Assembly: GCF_022179125.1 (NCBI RefSeq)
Contig: NZ_BPQG01000001.1
Location: 35,041-99,040 of the forward strand
Direction: 5' to 3'
Source of the DNA: Methylobacterium cerastii
GTDB lineage: Bacteria > Pseudomonadota > Alphaproteobacteria > Rhizobiales > Beijerinckiaceae
Length of the DNA: 64,000 nucleotides
Positions within the stretch are counted from its first letter, which is position 1. Every line of letters begins with the position of its first letter. Of the stretch, positions 38,454-46,454 are shown one piece after another. Below the pieces are notes generated by a model. The model saw only the letters and a program-made list of their open reading frames with translations. It did not search any database and was not told where the DNA came from. A program made the position numbers and the translations under genes.

Positions 38454-39748
38454 GCGGGCTCGGAGCCGAGCACGAGGCAGGTGTTCTGCCCGCCGAAGCC
38501 GAACGAATTCGAGAGCACGCGGGAGACCGGCACGTCGCGCGCCGCGGTGACGATGTTGAGCGGGATCGCCGGGTCCGGCACGGTGTAGTTGATCGTCGGC
38601 GGGATGCGCCCGTGCCGGATCGTCAGCAGCGAGATCACGGCCTCGATCGCGCCCGCGGCGGTCAGGGTGTGGCCGAGCATCGACTTGTTCGAGGTGACGG
38701 GGATGCGCGCCGCGCCCTCCCCGAACACCGCCATCAGGCCCATCGCCTCCATGCGGTCGTTCTCGGGGGTCGAGGTGCCGTGGGCGTTGACGGTGTCGAT
38801 CGCCTCCGGCCCGATCCCGGCGTCGTCGAGGCTGGCACGGATCGCCGCGATGATCGGCGCGCCGTCGGGGCTGGAGCGGGTGCGATGGAAGCCGTCGCCC
38901 TTCTCGCCGCAGCCGAGCACGTAGCCGAGGATCTTCGCGCCGCGCGCCACGGCCGAGGCCGCATCCTCCAGGACCAGGGCCGCCGCGCCTTCGCCCATGA
39001 CGAAGCCGTCGCGGTTCTTCGAGAACGGCTTCGAGGCCGTCTCCGGCGGATCGTTCTGGGTCGAGAGCGCCGAGAGCAGCGAGAAGCGGATCAGCGATTC
39101 CGGGTTCACCGACCCGTCGGTGCCGATGCAGAGCGCCGCCTGCATCTCGCCGCGGCGGATCGCCTCGACGCCGAGTTGGATCGCGGTGGCGCCCGACGAG
39201 CAGGCGGTGGAGAGCGAGATCGGCGAGCCCTTGGTGCCGAAGCGCTCGGCGATGCGGTCGGCCACCGTGCCGAAGATGAAGAGGTCGTGCCACGCGTCGA
39301 AGCTGCGGGACGCCGCCGCCTGCTGCAGGCCGGCATAGGTCACCGGCCCGTCGCCGCCGCAGGCCTCCGCCAGGGCCTTGCGCTGCGGCCACTCCATCTC
39401 GACCGGCGGCACCGCGATGAACAGCGCGCCGGGGAAGTCGCCGGCCGAGCCGAGGCCCGCCTGCGCCACCGCCTCCTCGGCCGCCACGCGGGCGAAGCGC
39501 TCGGACAGGGCGGGGGCGACCAGCGGGTCGGTGTCGAGGAAGTCGACCGTGCCGGCGATGCGGGTGCGCAGGCCGTCGGTGGGGAAGCGCGCGATCGCGT
39601 GGATGCCGGATCGCCCCTGCGTCAGGGCGGTCCAGGTCGCGTCCTGGCCGTGCCCGAGGGAGGAGACGATGCCGAGCCCGGTGACGGCGACGAGCGGGCG
39701 GCCGCTTGCGTCGCGATGGGGGTGTCCGGCCGGGGAATGTGCTGCCAT
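38450..39748 (-). CDS. beta-ketoacyl-ACP synthase II (FabF family, possibly FabF1XL)
   Basis: 432 residues. The active-site Cys is in SLSTACSSGATAIQLG (about residue 187), and the two histidines in NAHGTSTPENDRME and SNKSMLGHTLTAAGA, with NSFGFGGQNTC at the end, so it is catalytically complete. The string VEMEWPQRKALAEA resembles what I recall of rhizobial FabF1XL, the synthase of very-long-chain lipid A acyl groups. It heads the SDR/SH3/dehydrogenase/acyltransferase run. The acpXL, fabZ and fabF2 genes of the rhizobial locus are not next to it. Confidence 0.82.
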   Translation of the reverse strand: MAAHSPAGHPHRDASGRPLVAVTGLGIVSSLGHGQDATWTALTQGRSGIHAIARFPTDGLRTRIAGTVDFLDTDPLVAPALSERFARVAAEEAVAQAGLGSAGDFPGALFIAVPPVEMEWPQRKALAEACGGDGPVTYAGLQQAAASRSFDAWHDLFIFGTVADRIAERFGTKGSPISLSTACSSGATAIQLGVEAIRRGEMQAALCIGTDGSVNPESLIRFSLLSALSTQNDPPETASKPFSKNRDGFVMGEGAAALVLEDAASAVARGAKILGYVLGCGEKGDGFHRTRSSPDGAPIIAAIRASLDDAGIGPEAIDTVNAHGTSTPENDRMEAMGLMAVFGEGAARIPVTSNKSMLGHTLTAAGAIEAVISLLTIRHGRIPPTINYTVPDPAIPLNIVTAARDVPVSRVLSNSFGFGGQNTCLVLGSEPA

Positions 39749-39812
39749 GGCGCCGTCTTAATCGGTTTTTTTCGGCCGTGCATCCCGCGCCGTGACGGAT
39801 CGGACTTGGCCG

Positions 39813-41075
39813 TCAGGCCCACTCGCCCCGGCGCATCACCGGCACCGACTGCCCGTCGGCGCCGACGCCGTCCACGTCGACCTCGCCCGAGCCGATCATC
39901 CAGTCGATGTGGATCAGGCTGCGGTTGGCGCCGCGGGCCGCAAGGTCGTCCTCGGAGAAGTCCGCGCCGCCGCCCACGAAGCACTTCGAGTAGGCCTGGC
40001 CGAGCGCGATGTGGCTCGCGGCGTTCTCGTCGTAGAGCGTGTTGTAGAACAAGAGCCCGGAGGCCGAGATCGCCGAGGAGGCCGGCACCAGCGCGACCTC
40101 GCCGAGGCGGCGGGCGCCCTCGTCAGTGTCCAGCACCCGGGCAAGCACGTCGCCGCCGCGGCTCGCCGCCGACTCGACGATGCGGCCTTCGGCGAACCGC
40201 ACCTGGATGCCCTCGATCAGCGTGCCCTGGTACGAGAGCGGCTTGGTGCTGGTGACGTGGCCCTCGACCCGCGCCCGGTGCGGCGTGGTGAAGACCTCTT
40301 CCGTCGGGATGTTGGCGTTGCAGGTGATGCCGCTGCGCGAGGTCGCCGCGCCGCCGCACCATTCGTGGTCGTCGGCAAGGCCGACGGTGAGGTCGGTGCC
40401 CGGCCCGCGGAAGCGGATCGCCGAGAAGCGGTGGCCGTTCAGCAGGTCCTTGCGCGCGTGGAGGTGGGCGTTGTGCGCGCTCCAGGCGGCGACCGGGTCC
40501 GGGCCGTCGACGCGGGAGGCGGAAAACACCGCGTCCCAGAGCCGGGCGACGGCCTCCGCCTCGGGGAGGTCGGGGAACACGGTGCGCGCCCAGGCCGGGG
40601 TCGCCGCCGAGACGATGGTCCAGTTGGTGGCGAAGTTGGCGATCAGTTCCAGCGCCGGCACGTAGGCCTTGGAGCGCGACCTGTTGGCGCGGGCGACCTT
40701 CTCCGGGTCCTGGGCCGAGAGCAGCGACGGGTCGTCGCCGCTGATCGCGAGGCGGGCGGCCCCGTTGCGGTAGGCCTCCGCCATGCCCGAATAGAGCCAG
40801 CCGGCGGCTTTGTCGAAGGCGGCGTCGGGGGCATGCGCGAAGCGCGCGAGCGTCGCGACGTCGTCGCCGAGGAGCGTGGTCACCAGGGAGGCGCCGGCCC
40901 GGTAGGCCTCCGCCGTGATGGCGCGGGCCAGCGGCAGCGCCTCGAGCGGCGCGGTCAGGACCAGTTCCTGCCCGGGCTGTAGGTTGAGGCCGACCCGGAC
41001 GGCCACGGTGGCGAGCCGGTCGAGCCGCTCCCCTTGCGTCGATCCCACGACCGGCGGCTCAGCATGCGCGTTCAT
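39813..41075 (-). CDS. M29 family aminopeptidase
   Basis: 420 residues, the usual length of thermophilic aminopeptidase AmpS/M29. Metal-binding strings include GTDLTVGLADDHEWCGG, ANIPTEEVFTTPHRARVEGHV with the conserved Glu and His, FYNTLYDENAASHIALGQAY and the C-terminal SLIHIDWMIGSGEVDVDG. It is a cytoplasmic two-metal exopeptidase. It is on the same strand as the fabF gene but separated by 64 bases. Confidence 0.9.
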   Translation of the reverse strand: MNAHAEPPVVGSTQGERLDRLATVAVRVGLNLQPGQELVLTAPLEALPLARAITAEAYRAGASLVTTLLGDDVATLARFAHAPDAAFDKAAGWLYSGMAEAYRNGAARLAISGDDPSLLSAQDPEKVARANRSRSKAYVPALELIANFATNWTIVSAATPAWARTVFPDLPEAEAVARLWDAVFSASRVDGPDPVAAWSAHNAHLHARKDLLNGHRFSAIRFRGPGTDLTVGLADDHEWCGGAATSRSGITCNANIPTEEVFTTPHRARVEGHVTSTKPLSYQGTLIEGIQVRFAEGRIVESAASRGGDVLARVLDTDEGARRLGEVALVPASSAISASGLLFYNTLYDENAASHIALGQAYSKCFVGGGADFSEDDLAARGANRSLIHIDWMIGSGEVDVDGVGADGQSVPVMRRGEWA

Positions 41076-41149
41076 CGCGACCCTCTCCCGTGACGTCCGA
41101 TCCTGTCGTGCAGGATCGAGCCCTGCAAGATCGGTGCGGGGTCTAACGG

Positions 41150-41209
41150 ATCAGGCGGTGCGCGACCAGATCAGGCGGCGCGCGACCGGTTCAGGCGGCG
41201 CGCGACCAC
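41150..41209 (-). repeat. 20-base triplication at the 3' end of the DUF2218 gene
   Basis: Three consecutive 20-base units (41150-41169, 41170-41189, 41190-41209) based on TCAGGCGGCGCGCGACC. The unit carries the last codons WSRAA and the stop. Only the copy nearest the gene is translated; the others are downstream remnants. Confidence 0.85.
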
Positions 41210-41484
41210 GTGATCTCGCCGAGGCTCTCGCGGAAGGCGAAGCGCATCAGGTGATCGGAGACGACGTTCTCCAGGCGGGTCAGCCCGGCGGGATCGGAGG
41301 TGGCGATCCGCATCAACAGGGCGTCGGGCTCGGCGTCGAAGGTGCAGACCCGGTCCTCGCCGAACGGCACGGTGCCGTGCTCGGGGGTCGCGGACACCGG
41401 GAACTTGTGGCTCCAGTGGCGGCAGAGCTGCTGCAGGTAGCGGCTCGCCTCGGCGGTCTGCACGCGGGCCTGAGAGGTGGGCAT
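41191..41484 (-). CDS. DUF2218 family protein
   Basis: 97 residues. Family strings: ARVQTAEASRYLQQLCRHWSHKFPV, FGEDRVCTFDAEPDALLMRI, and the C-terminal NVVSDHLMRFAFRESL. DUF2218 proteins are small soluble proteins often found near iron/siderophore reductase genes; no reaction is established that I can name. An RBS GGAGA precedes the ATG. The gene is alone here. Confidence 0.85.
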   Translation of the reverse strand: MPTSQARVQTAEASRYLQQLCRHWSHKFPVSATPEHGTVPFGEDRVCTFDAEPDALLMRIATSDPAGLTRLENVVSDHLMRFAFRESLGEITWSRAA

Positions 41485-41806
41485 CTCGATCGTCTCCTTG
41501 AAACGTCACATCGCGGGCCGGCCGCCGTCTTCGCGTCTGCGAAGACCCGCCGCTGGCCCAAGCAAGTGCCGGACCCTGCTGCCGGCCGCGCGACCGAGGT
41601 CCACGTTCCAAACGCAACCTCAGCCGTTAACGCCCGGCTAACGCAGGGAAACCCGCACGCTCCCGGCCTGACTCCGGCCGGTCGCGAGTCGCACCTTGGA
41701 CCGGCCGATGAGCCGATTTATGGCGCGATGCGTCATGCATCATGGCAACAGATGGTGCGTCGCACAATGGAATTCCACCCGCCTCGGCAGTCCGCGACGC
41801 GGAACG
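41485..41806. other. intergenic region between DUF2218 and the FAD-linked oxidase
   Basis: About 320 bases upstream of the leftward DUF2218 gene and downstream of the oxidase stop. It must contain the DUF2218 promoter. A near-palindrome GATGCGTCATGCATC lies near 41720-41736. No reading frame or RNA gene was recognised. Confidence 0.4.
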
Positions 41807-43270
41807 TCAGGGCAGGGCGGGCTGCGGGTCGGACGACAGGGCGACGACCTTGCCGGGATTGAGGCGATCCTGCGGGTCGAGGCCGGCCTTGATCGCCCGC
41901 ATCAGGTCGAGGGCGACCGGGTCGCCGTAATGCTGCAGCTCGTCGCGCTTGATCAGGCCGACGCCGTGCTCGGCGGCGATCGAGCCGTCCATCGCGGTCA
42001 CGATGTCGTGGACGATGCGGTTGAAGTCGGCCCAGGCGCCGAGGAACGCGGCCTTGTCCATGCCGACCGGCTGGCTGAGGTTGAAGTGCATGTTGCCGTC
42101 GCCGACATGGCCGAAGGCGCAGACGCGAAGGCCCGGCATCGCCGCCTCGCAGGCCGCGCTCGCCTGCTCGACGAAGTCGGCGAGCCGCGACAGCGGCACC
42201 GACACGTCGTGCTTGATCGAGCCGCCCTCGTAGCCCTGCGCATCCGAGAGGTGCTCGCGCAACGCCCAGAGCCCGAGGTTCTGCGCCTCGCTCGCCCCGA
42301 GGGTCGCGTCCTCGACGAGCCCGTCCTCGATTGCGTCCGAGAGCGCCGCCTCGAGCTCGGCCCGGGTGTCGGCGTCGGGCCGGGCGGAGGCGAGCTCGAT
42401 CAGCGCGTAGGCGCCGTGCGCGCCGGCCAGCGGCCGCACCGTGCCGGGCATGTGCCGCAGCACCATGTCGAGCCCGACCGGCGGGATGAACTCGAAGGCG
42501 GTGAGATCCCGGTCGGCGCGCTTGCGCAGGCGCGCGAACAGGTCGAGCGCGACCCGCACCGAGGGCAGCCCGACGAAGCCGACCGTGCGCGAGGCTGGCT
42601 TCGGGAACAGCTTGAGCACCGCCATCGTGATGATGCCGAGCGTGCCCTCGGAGCCGACGAACAAGTGCTTGAGGTCGTAGCCGGCGTTGTTCTTGCGCAA
42701 GGCCTTCAGGCCGTTCCACACCCGGCCGTCGGCGAGCACCACCTCGAGCCCGAGGACGAGGTCGCGGGCGTTGCCGTAGGCCAGCACGGCGATGCCGCCG
42801 GAATTGCAGGCCAGCGCCCCGCCGATGCGCGCGGACCCGCGCGAGGCATAGGAGAGCGGGAACAGCAGCCCGGCGGCGTCGGCCGCGTCCTGCACGTCGG
42901 CGAGGATCGCGCCGGCCTCGACCACGATGCTCGCGTTCACGGGATCGAGCGACACGATGCGGTTCATCCGCGCCAGCGACAGCACCACGCCGCCATGCGG
43001 CACGCCGCCGCCGACGAGCCCGGTGTTGCCCCCCTGCGCCACCACCGCGACGCCGGCGGCCGCGCAGGCCTCGACCACGAAGGCGACCTCCTCTGTCGAG
43101 CCCGGTCGCACGGCAGCGAGCGCCGAGCCGCGATAGAGTTTTCGCGACTCCACGAGATACGGGTCGAGGTCGGACGGGGCGGTCAGCACGTGGGCCGCTC
43201 CGAGGCGCGCGCGCAGGGCTTCGAGGAGGGTGTCGGCGGAAGGAGCCGGGGCGAGGGCGGGTTCGGTCAT
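41807..43270 (-). CDS. FAD-linked oxidase (D-lactate / D-2-hydroxyglutarate dehydrogenase-like)
   Basis: 487 residues from MTEPALAP. The PCMH-type FAD domain shows AAVRPGSTEEVAFVVEAC, VVAQGGNTGLVGGGVP and IGGALACNSGGIAVLAYGNARDLVLGLEVV (about 55-190). The FAD-oxidase C domain ends FGHVGDGNMHFN and AAEHGVGLIKRDEL with the metal-site histidines. The family oxidises D-2-hydroxy acids and passes electrons to a quinone, cytochrome or ETF. The exact substrate is not visible. A dispersed repeat lies upstream of its promoter. Confidence 0.87.
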   Translation of the reverse strand: MTEPALAPAPSADTLLEALRARLGAAHVLTAPSDLDPYLVESRKLYRGSALAAVRPGSTEEVAFVVEACAAAGVAVVAQGGNTGLVGGGVPHGGVVLSLARMNRIVSLDPVNASIVVEAGAILADVQDAADAAGLLFPLSYASRGSARIGGALACNSGGIAVLAYGNARDLVLGLEVVLADGRVWNGLKALRKNNAGYDLKHLFVGSEGTLGIITMAVLKLFPKPASRTVGFVGLPSVRVALDLFARLRKRADRDLTAFEFIPPVGLDMVLRHMPGTVRPLAGAHGAYALIELASARPDADTRAELEAALSDAIEDGLVEDATLGASEAQNLGLWALREHLSDAQGYEGGSIKHDVSVPLSRLADFVEQASAACEAAMPGLRVCAFGHVGDGNMHFNLSQPVGMDKAAFLGAWADFNRIVHDIVTAMDGSIAAEHGVGLIKRDELQHYGDPVALDLMRAIKAGLDPQDRLNPGKVVALSSDPQPALP

Positions 43271-43356
43271 GGGCGATTCTTCGGCAGGGATTCTCGAGCG
43301 GACGCGGCCGCGATGCAAACGCTGCGGGCTGGCATGGACCGGTCGCTGGCCTAAGA

Positions 43357-43462
43357 CTAGAGTGCTTTCCGCCGAAGTGGACACCGGTTCGGCGAAAGAA
43401 AGCACGTTGTAACAAAGGCCTAGAGCCATGGCTCGTCGCAACGCGATGCGGCGTGGCTCTAG
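43357..43462. repeat. rhizobial-type composite intergenic repeat with two hairpins
   Basis: First hairpin: GTGCTTTCCGCCGAA pairs with TTCGGCGAAAGAAAGCAC round GTGGACACCGG. Second: AGAGCCA pairs with TGGCTCT round about 25 bases. The block resembles the CTAGAGCATTTTCCGACGAAGTGG type repeat that is scattered through Rhizobium and Methylobacterium genomes (from memory, not searched). Confidence 0.65.
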
Positions 43463-43528
43463 CCGCAGCGGGCGCGCGGTCTACCGAATGCCCGAACGAC
43501 GACCCGCCCCTGTCTCACGAGGCACGCC

Positions 43529-44224
43529 ATGCTGTCCGTCATCCCGAACCCGCCCCGCATCGCCCTGCCGGTCGCCGGCAGCGAAGACCTCTTCCCGGTA
43601 CGCCGGGTCTACTGCGTCGGGCGCAACTACGCGGCGCATGCCCGCGAGATGGGGAAGGACCCCGACCGCGAGCCGCCGTTCTTCTTCATGAAACCCGCCG
43701 ACGCGCTCCAGGCCTGCGGATCCGAGCCGACGCACCACCCCTATCCGCCGCGCACCGAGAACTACCATTTCGAGATCGAGCTGGTGGCCGCGCTCGCCAC
43801 CGGCGGGCGCGACATCCCGGTCGAGACCGCCCTCGATCACGTCTACGGCTACGCCATCGGCCTCGACATGACCCGGCGCGACCTTCAGGACGAGGCCAAG
43901 GCGCTCGCCCGCCCCTGGGACCTCGGCAAGGCCGCCGATTTTTCCGCGCCGATCGGCCCGATCCACCCGGCCGCCGCGATCGGGCATCCGGCGCGGGGGC
44001 CGATCACCCTCTCGGTCGACGGCGCAGAGCGACAGCGCGGCGACCTCGCCGACATGATCTGGTCGTTGCCCGAGCAGATCGCCTACCTCTCGGCCTATTT
44101 CGAGCTTCAGCCCGGCGACCTGATCTTCACCGGCACGCCGGCCGGCGTCAGCCCGGTGCGCCGGGGCGAGCGCATGGTCGGCGCCGTCGCGGGCCTCGGC
44201 GAGATCGTCCTGGACGTGGCCTGA
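43529..44224 (+). CDS. fumarylacetoacetate hydrolase family protein (fumarylpyruvate hydrolase-like)
   Basis: 231 residues. The domain starts RRVYCVGRNYAAHAREMGKDPD; metal ligands are in NYHFEIELVAALATGG (Glu pair) and GYAIGLDMTRRDLQDEAKALARPWDLGKAAD, and the end GDLIFTGTPAGVSPV is typical. Family members cleave C-C bonds of acylpyruvates in aromatic breakdown, including gentisate pathways. The downstream Nudix gene starts 17 bases later, so the two are probably cotranscribed. Confidence 0.88.
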   Translation: MLSVIPNPPRIALPVAGSEDLFPVRRVYCVGRNYAAHAREMGKDPDREPPFFFMKPADALQACGSEPTHHPYPPRTENYHFEIELVAALATGGRDIPVETALDHVYGYAIGLDMTRRDLQDEAKALARPWDLGKAADFSAPIGPIHPAAAIGHPARGPITLSVDGAERQRGDLADMIWSLPEQIAYLSAYFELQPGDLIFTGTPAGVSPVRRGERMVGAVAGLGEIVLDVA

Positions 44225-44241
44225 GCGGCCGGGCCCCGCCG

Positions 44242-44718
44242 ATGACGAAGCTCCTCGACCGGCCGCTGGCGCGCCGCCTGTTCCACCTCGGCGCGCTGGC
44301 GACCCGCGGGATGACGCTCGGCGTCCGCGGCGCGGCCTTCGACCCGCAAGGCCGCGTCTGCCTCGTGCGCCACACCTACGTCACCGGCTGGCAGCTGCCC
44401 GGCGGCGGCGTCGAGCGCGGCGAGACCGCGCCGGAGGCGATGGCGCGCGAGTTTCGCGAGGAGGCCGAGATCGCCCTCGCCCCGGGGGCGGCGCTGCGCC
44501 TGCACGGCTTCTATCGCAACCGCGCGGCGTCGCCGCGCGACCACGTCGCCCTCTACGTCGCCCCGGCCTTCACGGTGCTCGGCGAGAAGCGGCCCGACCG
44601 CGAGATCGCGGCCTGCGCCTTCTTCGCCCTCGACGCGCTCCCCGACGCGACCACCCGCGCGACGGTGGCGCGCCTGCGCGAGATCCGCGACGGCCTTCCG
44701 CCCGCCGACCTCTGGTGA
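44242..44718 (+). CDS. Nudix hydrolase
   Basis: 158 residues. The Nudix box lies at about residues 54-78: GGVERGETAPEAMAREFREE, which fits G-x5-E-x7-R-E-U-x-E-E, with the glycine near the end replaced by glutamate (EEAEI). The core REFREE metal residues are intact. Preceded by LVRHTYVTGWQLPGGG, this resembles NUDIX proteins acting on nucleoside diphosphate derivatives, but the substrate cannot be stated. Confidence 0.87.
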   Translation: MTKLLDRPLARRLFHLGALATRGMTLGVRGAAFDPQGRVCLVRHTYVTGWQLPGGGVERGETAPEAMAREFREEAEIALAPGAALRLHGFYRNRAASPRDHVALYVAPAFTVLGEKRPDREIAACAFFALDALPDATTRATVARLREIRDGLPPADLW

Positions 44719-44752
44719 GAACCGGCGGCGCGAAAAATCCTCGCGGAGGGCG

Positions 44753-44781
44753 CTTGCAACGCCGGTTGGAATGGTGTTTAG
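44753..44781 (+). promoter_or_regulatory. probable sigma-70-type promoter for tRNA-Gly
   Basis: CTTGCA, then 17 bases, then GTTTAG, about 55 bases before the tRNA. The CTTG-type -35 box suits alphaproteobacteria. Confidence 0.45.
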
Positions 44782-44835
44782 AGAGCGCCGCCGGGGCCGC
44801 CGGGCACGAGAGTTTCCAGCGGACCAGCATTGTGA

Positions 44836-44910
44836 GCGGGTGTAGCTCAGGGGTAGAGCACAACCTTGCCAAGGTTGGGGTCGAGGGTTCGAATCCCTTC
44901 GCCCGCTCCA
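44836..44910 (+). tRNA. tRNA-Gly(GCC)
   Basis: Acceptor GCGGGTG pairs with CGCCCGC (one G-T), D arm TAGCTCAGGGGTAGAGCA, anticodon stem CAACC/GGTTG with loop TTGCCAA (anticodon GCC), T arm GGGTTCGAATCCC, discriminator T and an encoded CCA. The accessory island begins just downstream, and tRNA 3' ends are common integration targets. Confidence 0.96.
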
Positions 44911-44940
44911 AATTTTCCAGGCAAATAGAACGACTTAGCA

Positions 44941-44963
44941 AAGCCGCCTCCGGGCGGCTTTTT
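44941..44963 (+). terminator. rho-independent terminator after tRNA-Gly
   Basis: Eight-base-pair stem AAGCCGCC with GGCGGCTT round a TCCG tetraloop, followed by TTT, 30 bases after the tRNA. Confidence 0.85.
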
Positions 44964-45107
44964 GCTGTGGGGCCGTAACTGGGGCCGAAACGTGTGAAAA
45001 CCCCGCCCGGGAGACCCCCGGCAGGGTGAAGGCGACAGCGCCTACCAGTTGATGCACCCGGCGGATTTCATGACCCGCGGGTGGCTTGCCCGGTCCGGCT
45101 GTGACGT

Positions 45108-45134
45108 CGCGAGGGGAGGCTGCCACCCCTCGCG
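45108..45134. terminator. perfect 9-bp hairpin downstream of the leftward island gene
   Basis: CGCGAGGGG pairs with CCCCTCGCG round a nine-base loop. It lies about 60 bases past the stop of the leftward hypothetical gene. No T-run was seen on either strand. The rest of 44964-45192 has no feature I can support. Confidence 0.45.
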
Positions 45135-45192
45135 TGTCCTGTTCCAGGTCACGCCCGCCACCATCGCGTGCGCTGCCGCACGCGAGGTCGGG

Positions 45193-45771
45193 TCAGCCGT
45201 TCCGCTTCCGGTCGCGGCGCTTCCGGGCCCTCTCGCGGCGCAGGCGCTCCGCGACGTTCACCGCGGCCTTGTCCAGCGTGCCGTCCTTCACGCGCCGGTG
45301 GAGCGGTCGCGGCTCCGGACTGCCCGTGGAGAACACGTTCAGCGTTTCGCCTCCGTTCATCAGCACGATGTGCGTGAGGCGCGGGACCGTGACGAACGGG
45401 GAGTTGCGGAAATCGCCGTGATGGGCCGCCATCATCTCGGCGGCCTCCTGCGAGGCCACGCGGATCGCGCCTATCTTCGGGTTCCAGCCCGCGCCTCTCG
45501 CGAGCAGTTCGTGTCCGCCGCTCAGGATCCACGCCTCGTGGCCATGCCGGCGCTTTGCATCCTGGTAGACGCAGTAGACCAGGTCGTGAGCCTTGACGAA
45601 GCGCTCGACCCACGCGTCGACATCGCCACCGCTCTGCGCGATGGGCAGCAGGTCCCGTCCGGACTGGTCCGCGAGCTCGATGAGCTCCACGAGCAGGTCG
45701 GGGTCGGTCTCGTCTTCCGAGATATCGTCGGGGTGGAATGCAATGATGTGCCTCCTTCGTTGAAGAGGCAC
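45193..45771 (-). CDS. island hypothetical protein
   Basis: Up to 192 residues, not recognised. The N-terminal part is acidic (HPDDISEDETDPDLLVELIEL), the middle has YCVYQDAKRRHGHEAWILSGGHELLARG, and the last 40 residues are very basic (RRVKDG...RLRRERARKRRDRKRNG), suggesting nucleic-acid contact. The GTG at 45771 has no good ribosome site, whereas a perfect AGGAGG at 45751-45756 lies six bases before an in-frame ATT at 45744, so the true start may be that ATT. It is the last leftward gene of the island. Confidence 0.6.
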   Translation of the reverse strand: MPLQRRRHIIAFHPDDISEDETDPDLLVELIELADQSGRDLLPIAQSGGDVDAWVERFVKAHDLVYCVYQDAKRRHGHEAWILSGGHELLARGAGWNPKIGAIRVASQEAAEMMAAHHGDFRNSPFVTVPRLTHIVLMNGGETLNVFSTGSPEPRPLHRRVKDGTLDKAAVNVAERLRRERARKRRDRKRNG

Positions 45772-46355
45772 CTTAGATGTACCGAAAAACCTTCCAGAAC
45801 CTTAGCGGACCCCACCTTATTTCTTTATCGATCTTCGCAATATTTGCTTCACCTTGACTGATCTTGAAGATGATCGCTCGAATTTGAGGGATCGACCTTA
45901 TCGGTCGTTATCCAGGCGATCCGTGCCGCGGGAAGGGGCTTCGGTAACTTTCGCTTTGTCGGAAGGCCCCTTTGGGCGGTCCAAGGCCCGGGAAGGCCCG
46001 ACAAAGCGAGCAAACGACCTCGACGGAGCCTCCACAAAGGCTTTGAGGGGCCATTCACAAGGTTTCAGCCCTCAGAACAAAGGGCTCAGGCCGGATTTCG
46101 CTTTGTTAAGGCCAAAAACAAAGTGAAATCCGGGTTTTCGCTTTGTTAGACCGCCAAAACAGCGGCAAAGCGGTGTTTTCGGTGCCTTAAGTCGACTTAG
46201 TGCCGCTACAAAGCATCGTAAGACGTGTTTTCCGGAGTTTTAGGCCCGAAAACGGGGTTCTAACAAAGGGCTCCGCTCGATTTCGCTTTGTTATGGCCCT
46301 CAACAAAGCGAAATCCGAGCTCAGCCCTTTGCTGCAGCCCCAAACGGCCTCCGCC
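45772..46355. other. island intergenic region holding a hairpin cluster
   Basis: About 580 bases with lower GC than the surroundings and no credible coding frame on either strand. Its main content is the TTTCGCTTTGTT hairpin family described in the next entry. Confidence 0.6.
45951..46330. repeat. cluster of hairpins with core TTTCGCTTTGTT
   Basis: Hairpin A spans 45951-46009 (TCGCTTTGTCGG with CCGACAAAGCGA, long loop). Hairpin B spans 46091-46133, a 17-base-pair stem CCGGATTTCGCTTTGTT with one G-T pair and a nine-base loop. A lone core copy is at 46136-46147. Hairpin C spans 46265-46330, with a perfect 14-base-pair inner stem GATTTCGCTTTGTT and outer pairing AAAGGGCT/AGCCCTTT. B and C share loop GGCC and a preceding AACAAAGGGCTC, so they are diverged copies of one unit. 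Confidence 0.8.
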
Positions 46356-46454
46356 TCAGCTGTCGCCCCACGCGATCGCCAGGCCGACGGCGGTCCCCAG
46401 CGGCAGGCCGAACGCCAGCCAGATGACCAGGACCTGCAGCGACCCGTGGATCAT
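46356..46454 (-). CDS. 32-residue single-span membrane peptide
   Basis: MIHGSLQVLVIWLAFGLPL and following residues up to AIAWGDS form a single hydrophobic helix over almost the whole 32 residues. The ATG is preceded by GAGGAAG and overlaps the TGA of the preceding frame (CCATGATC), the same coupling style as the other genes of this operon. It is the last gene of the leftward chain. Small holin-like or regulatory membrane peptides look like this; the function is unknown. Confidence 0.6.
   Translation of the reverse strand: MIHGSLQVLVIWLAFGLPLGTAVGLAIAWGDS

Noticed and set aside
45951-46330. CRISPR array in the island noncoding region
   Set aside because: The repeats are inverted hairpins with irregular spacing and no uniform unique spacers, and no cas genes are nearby.
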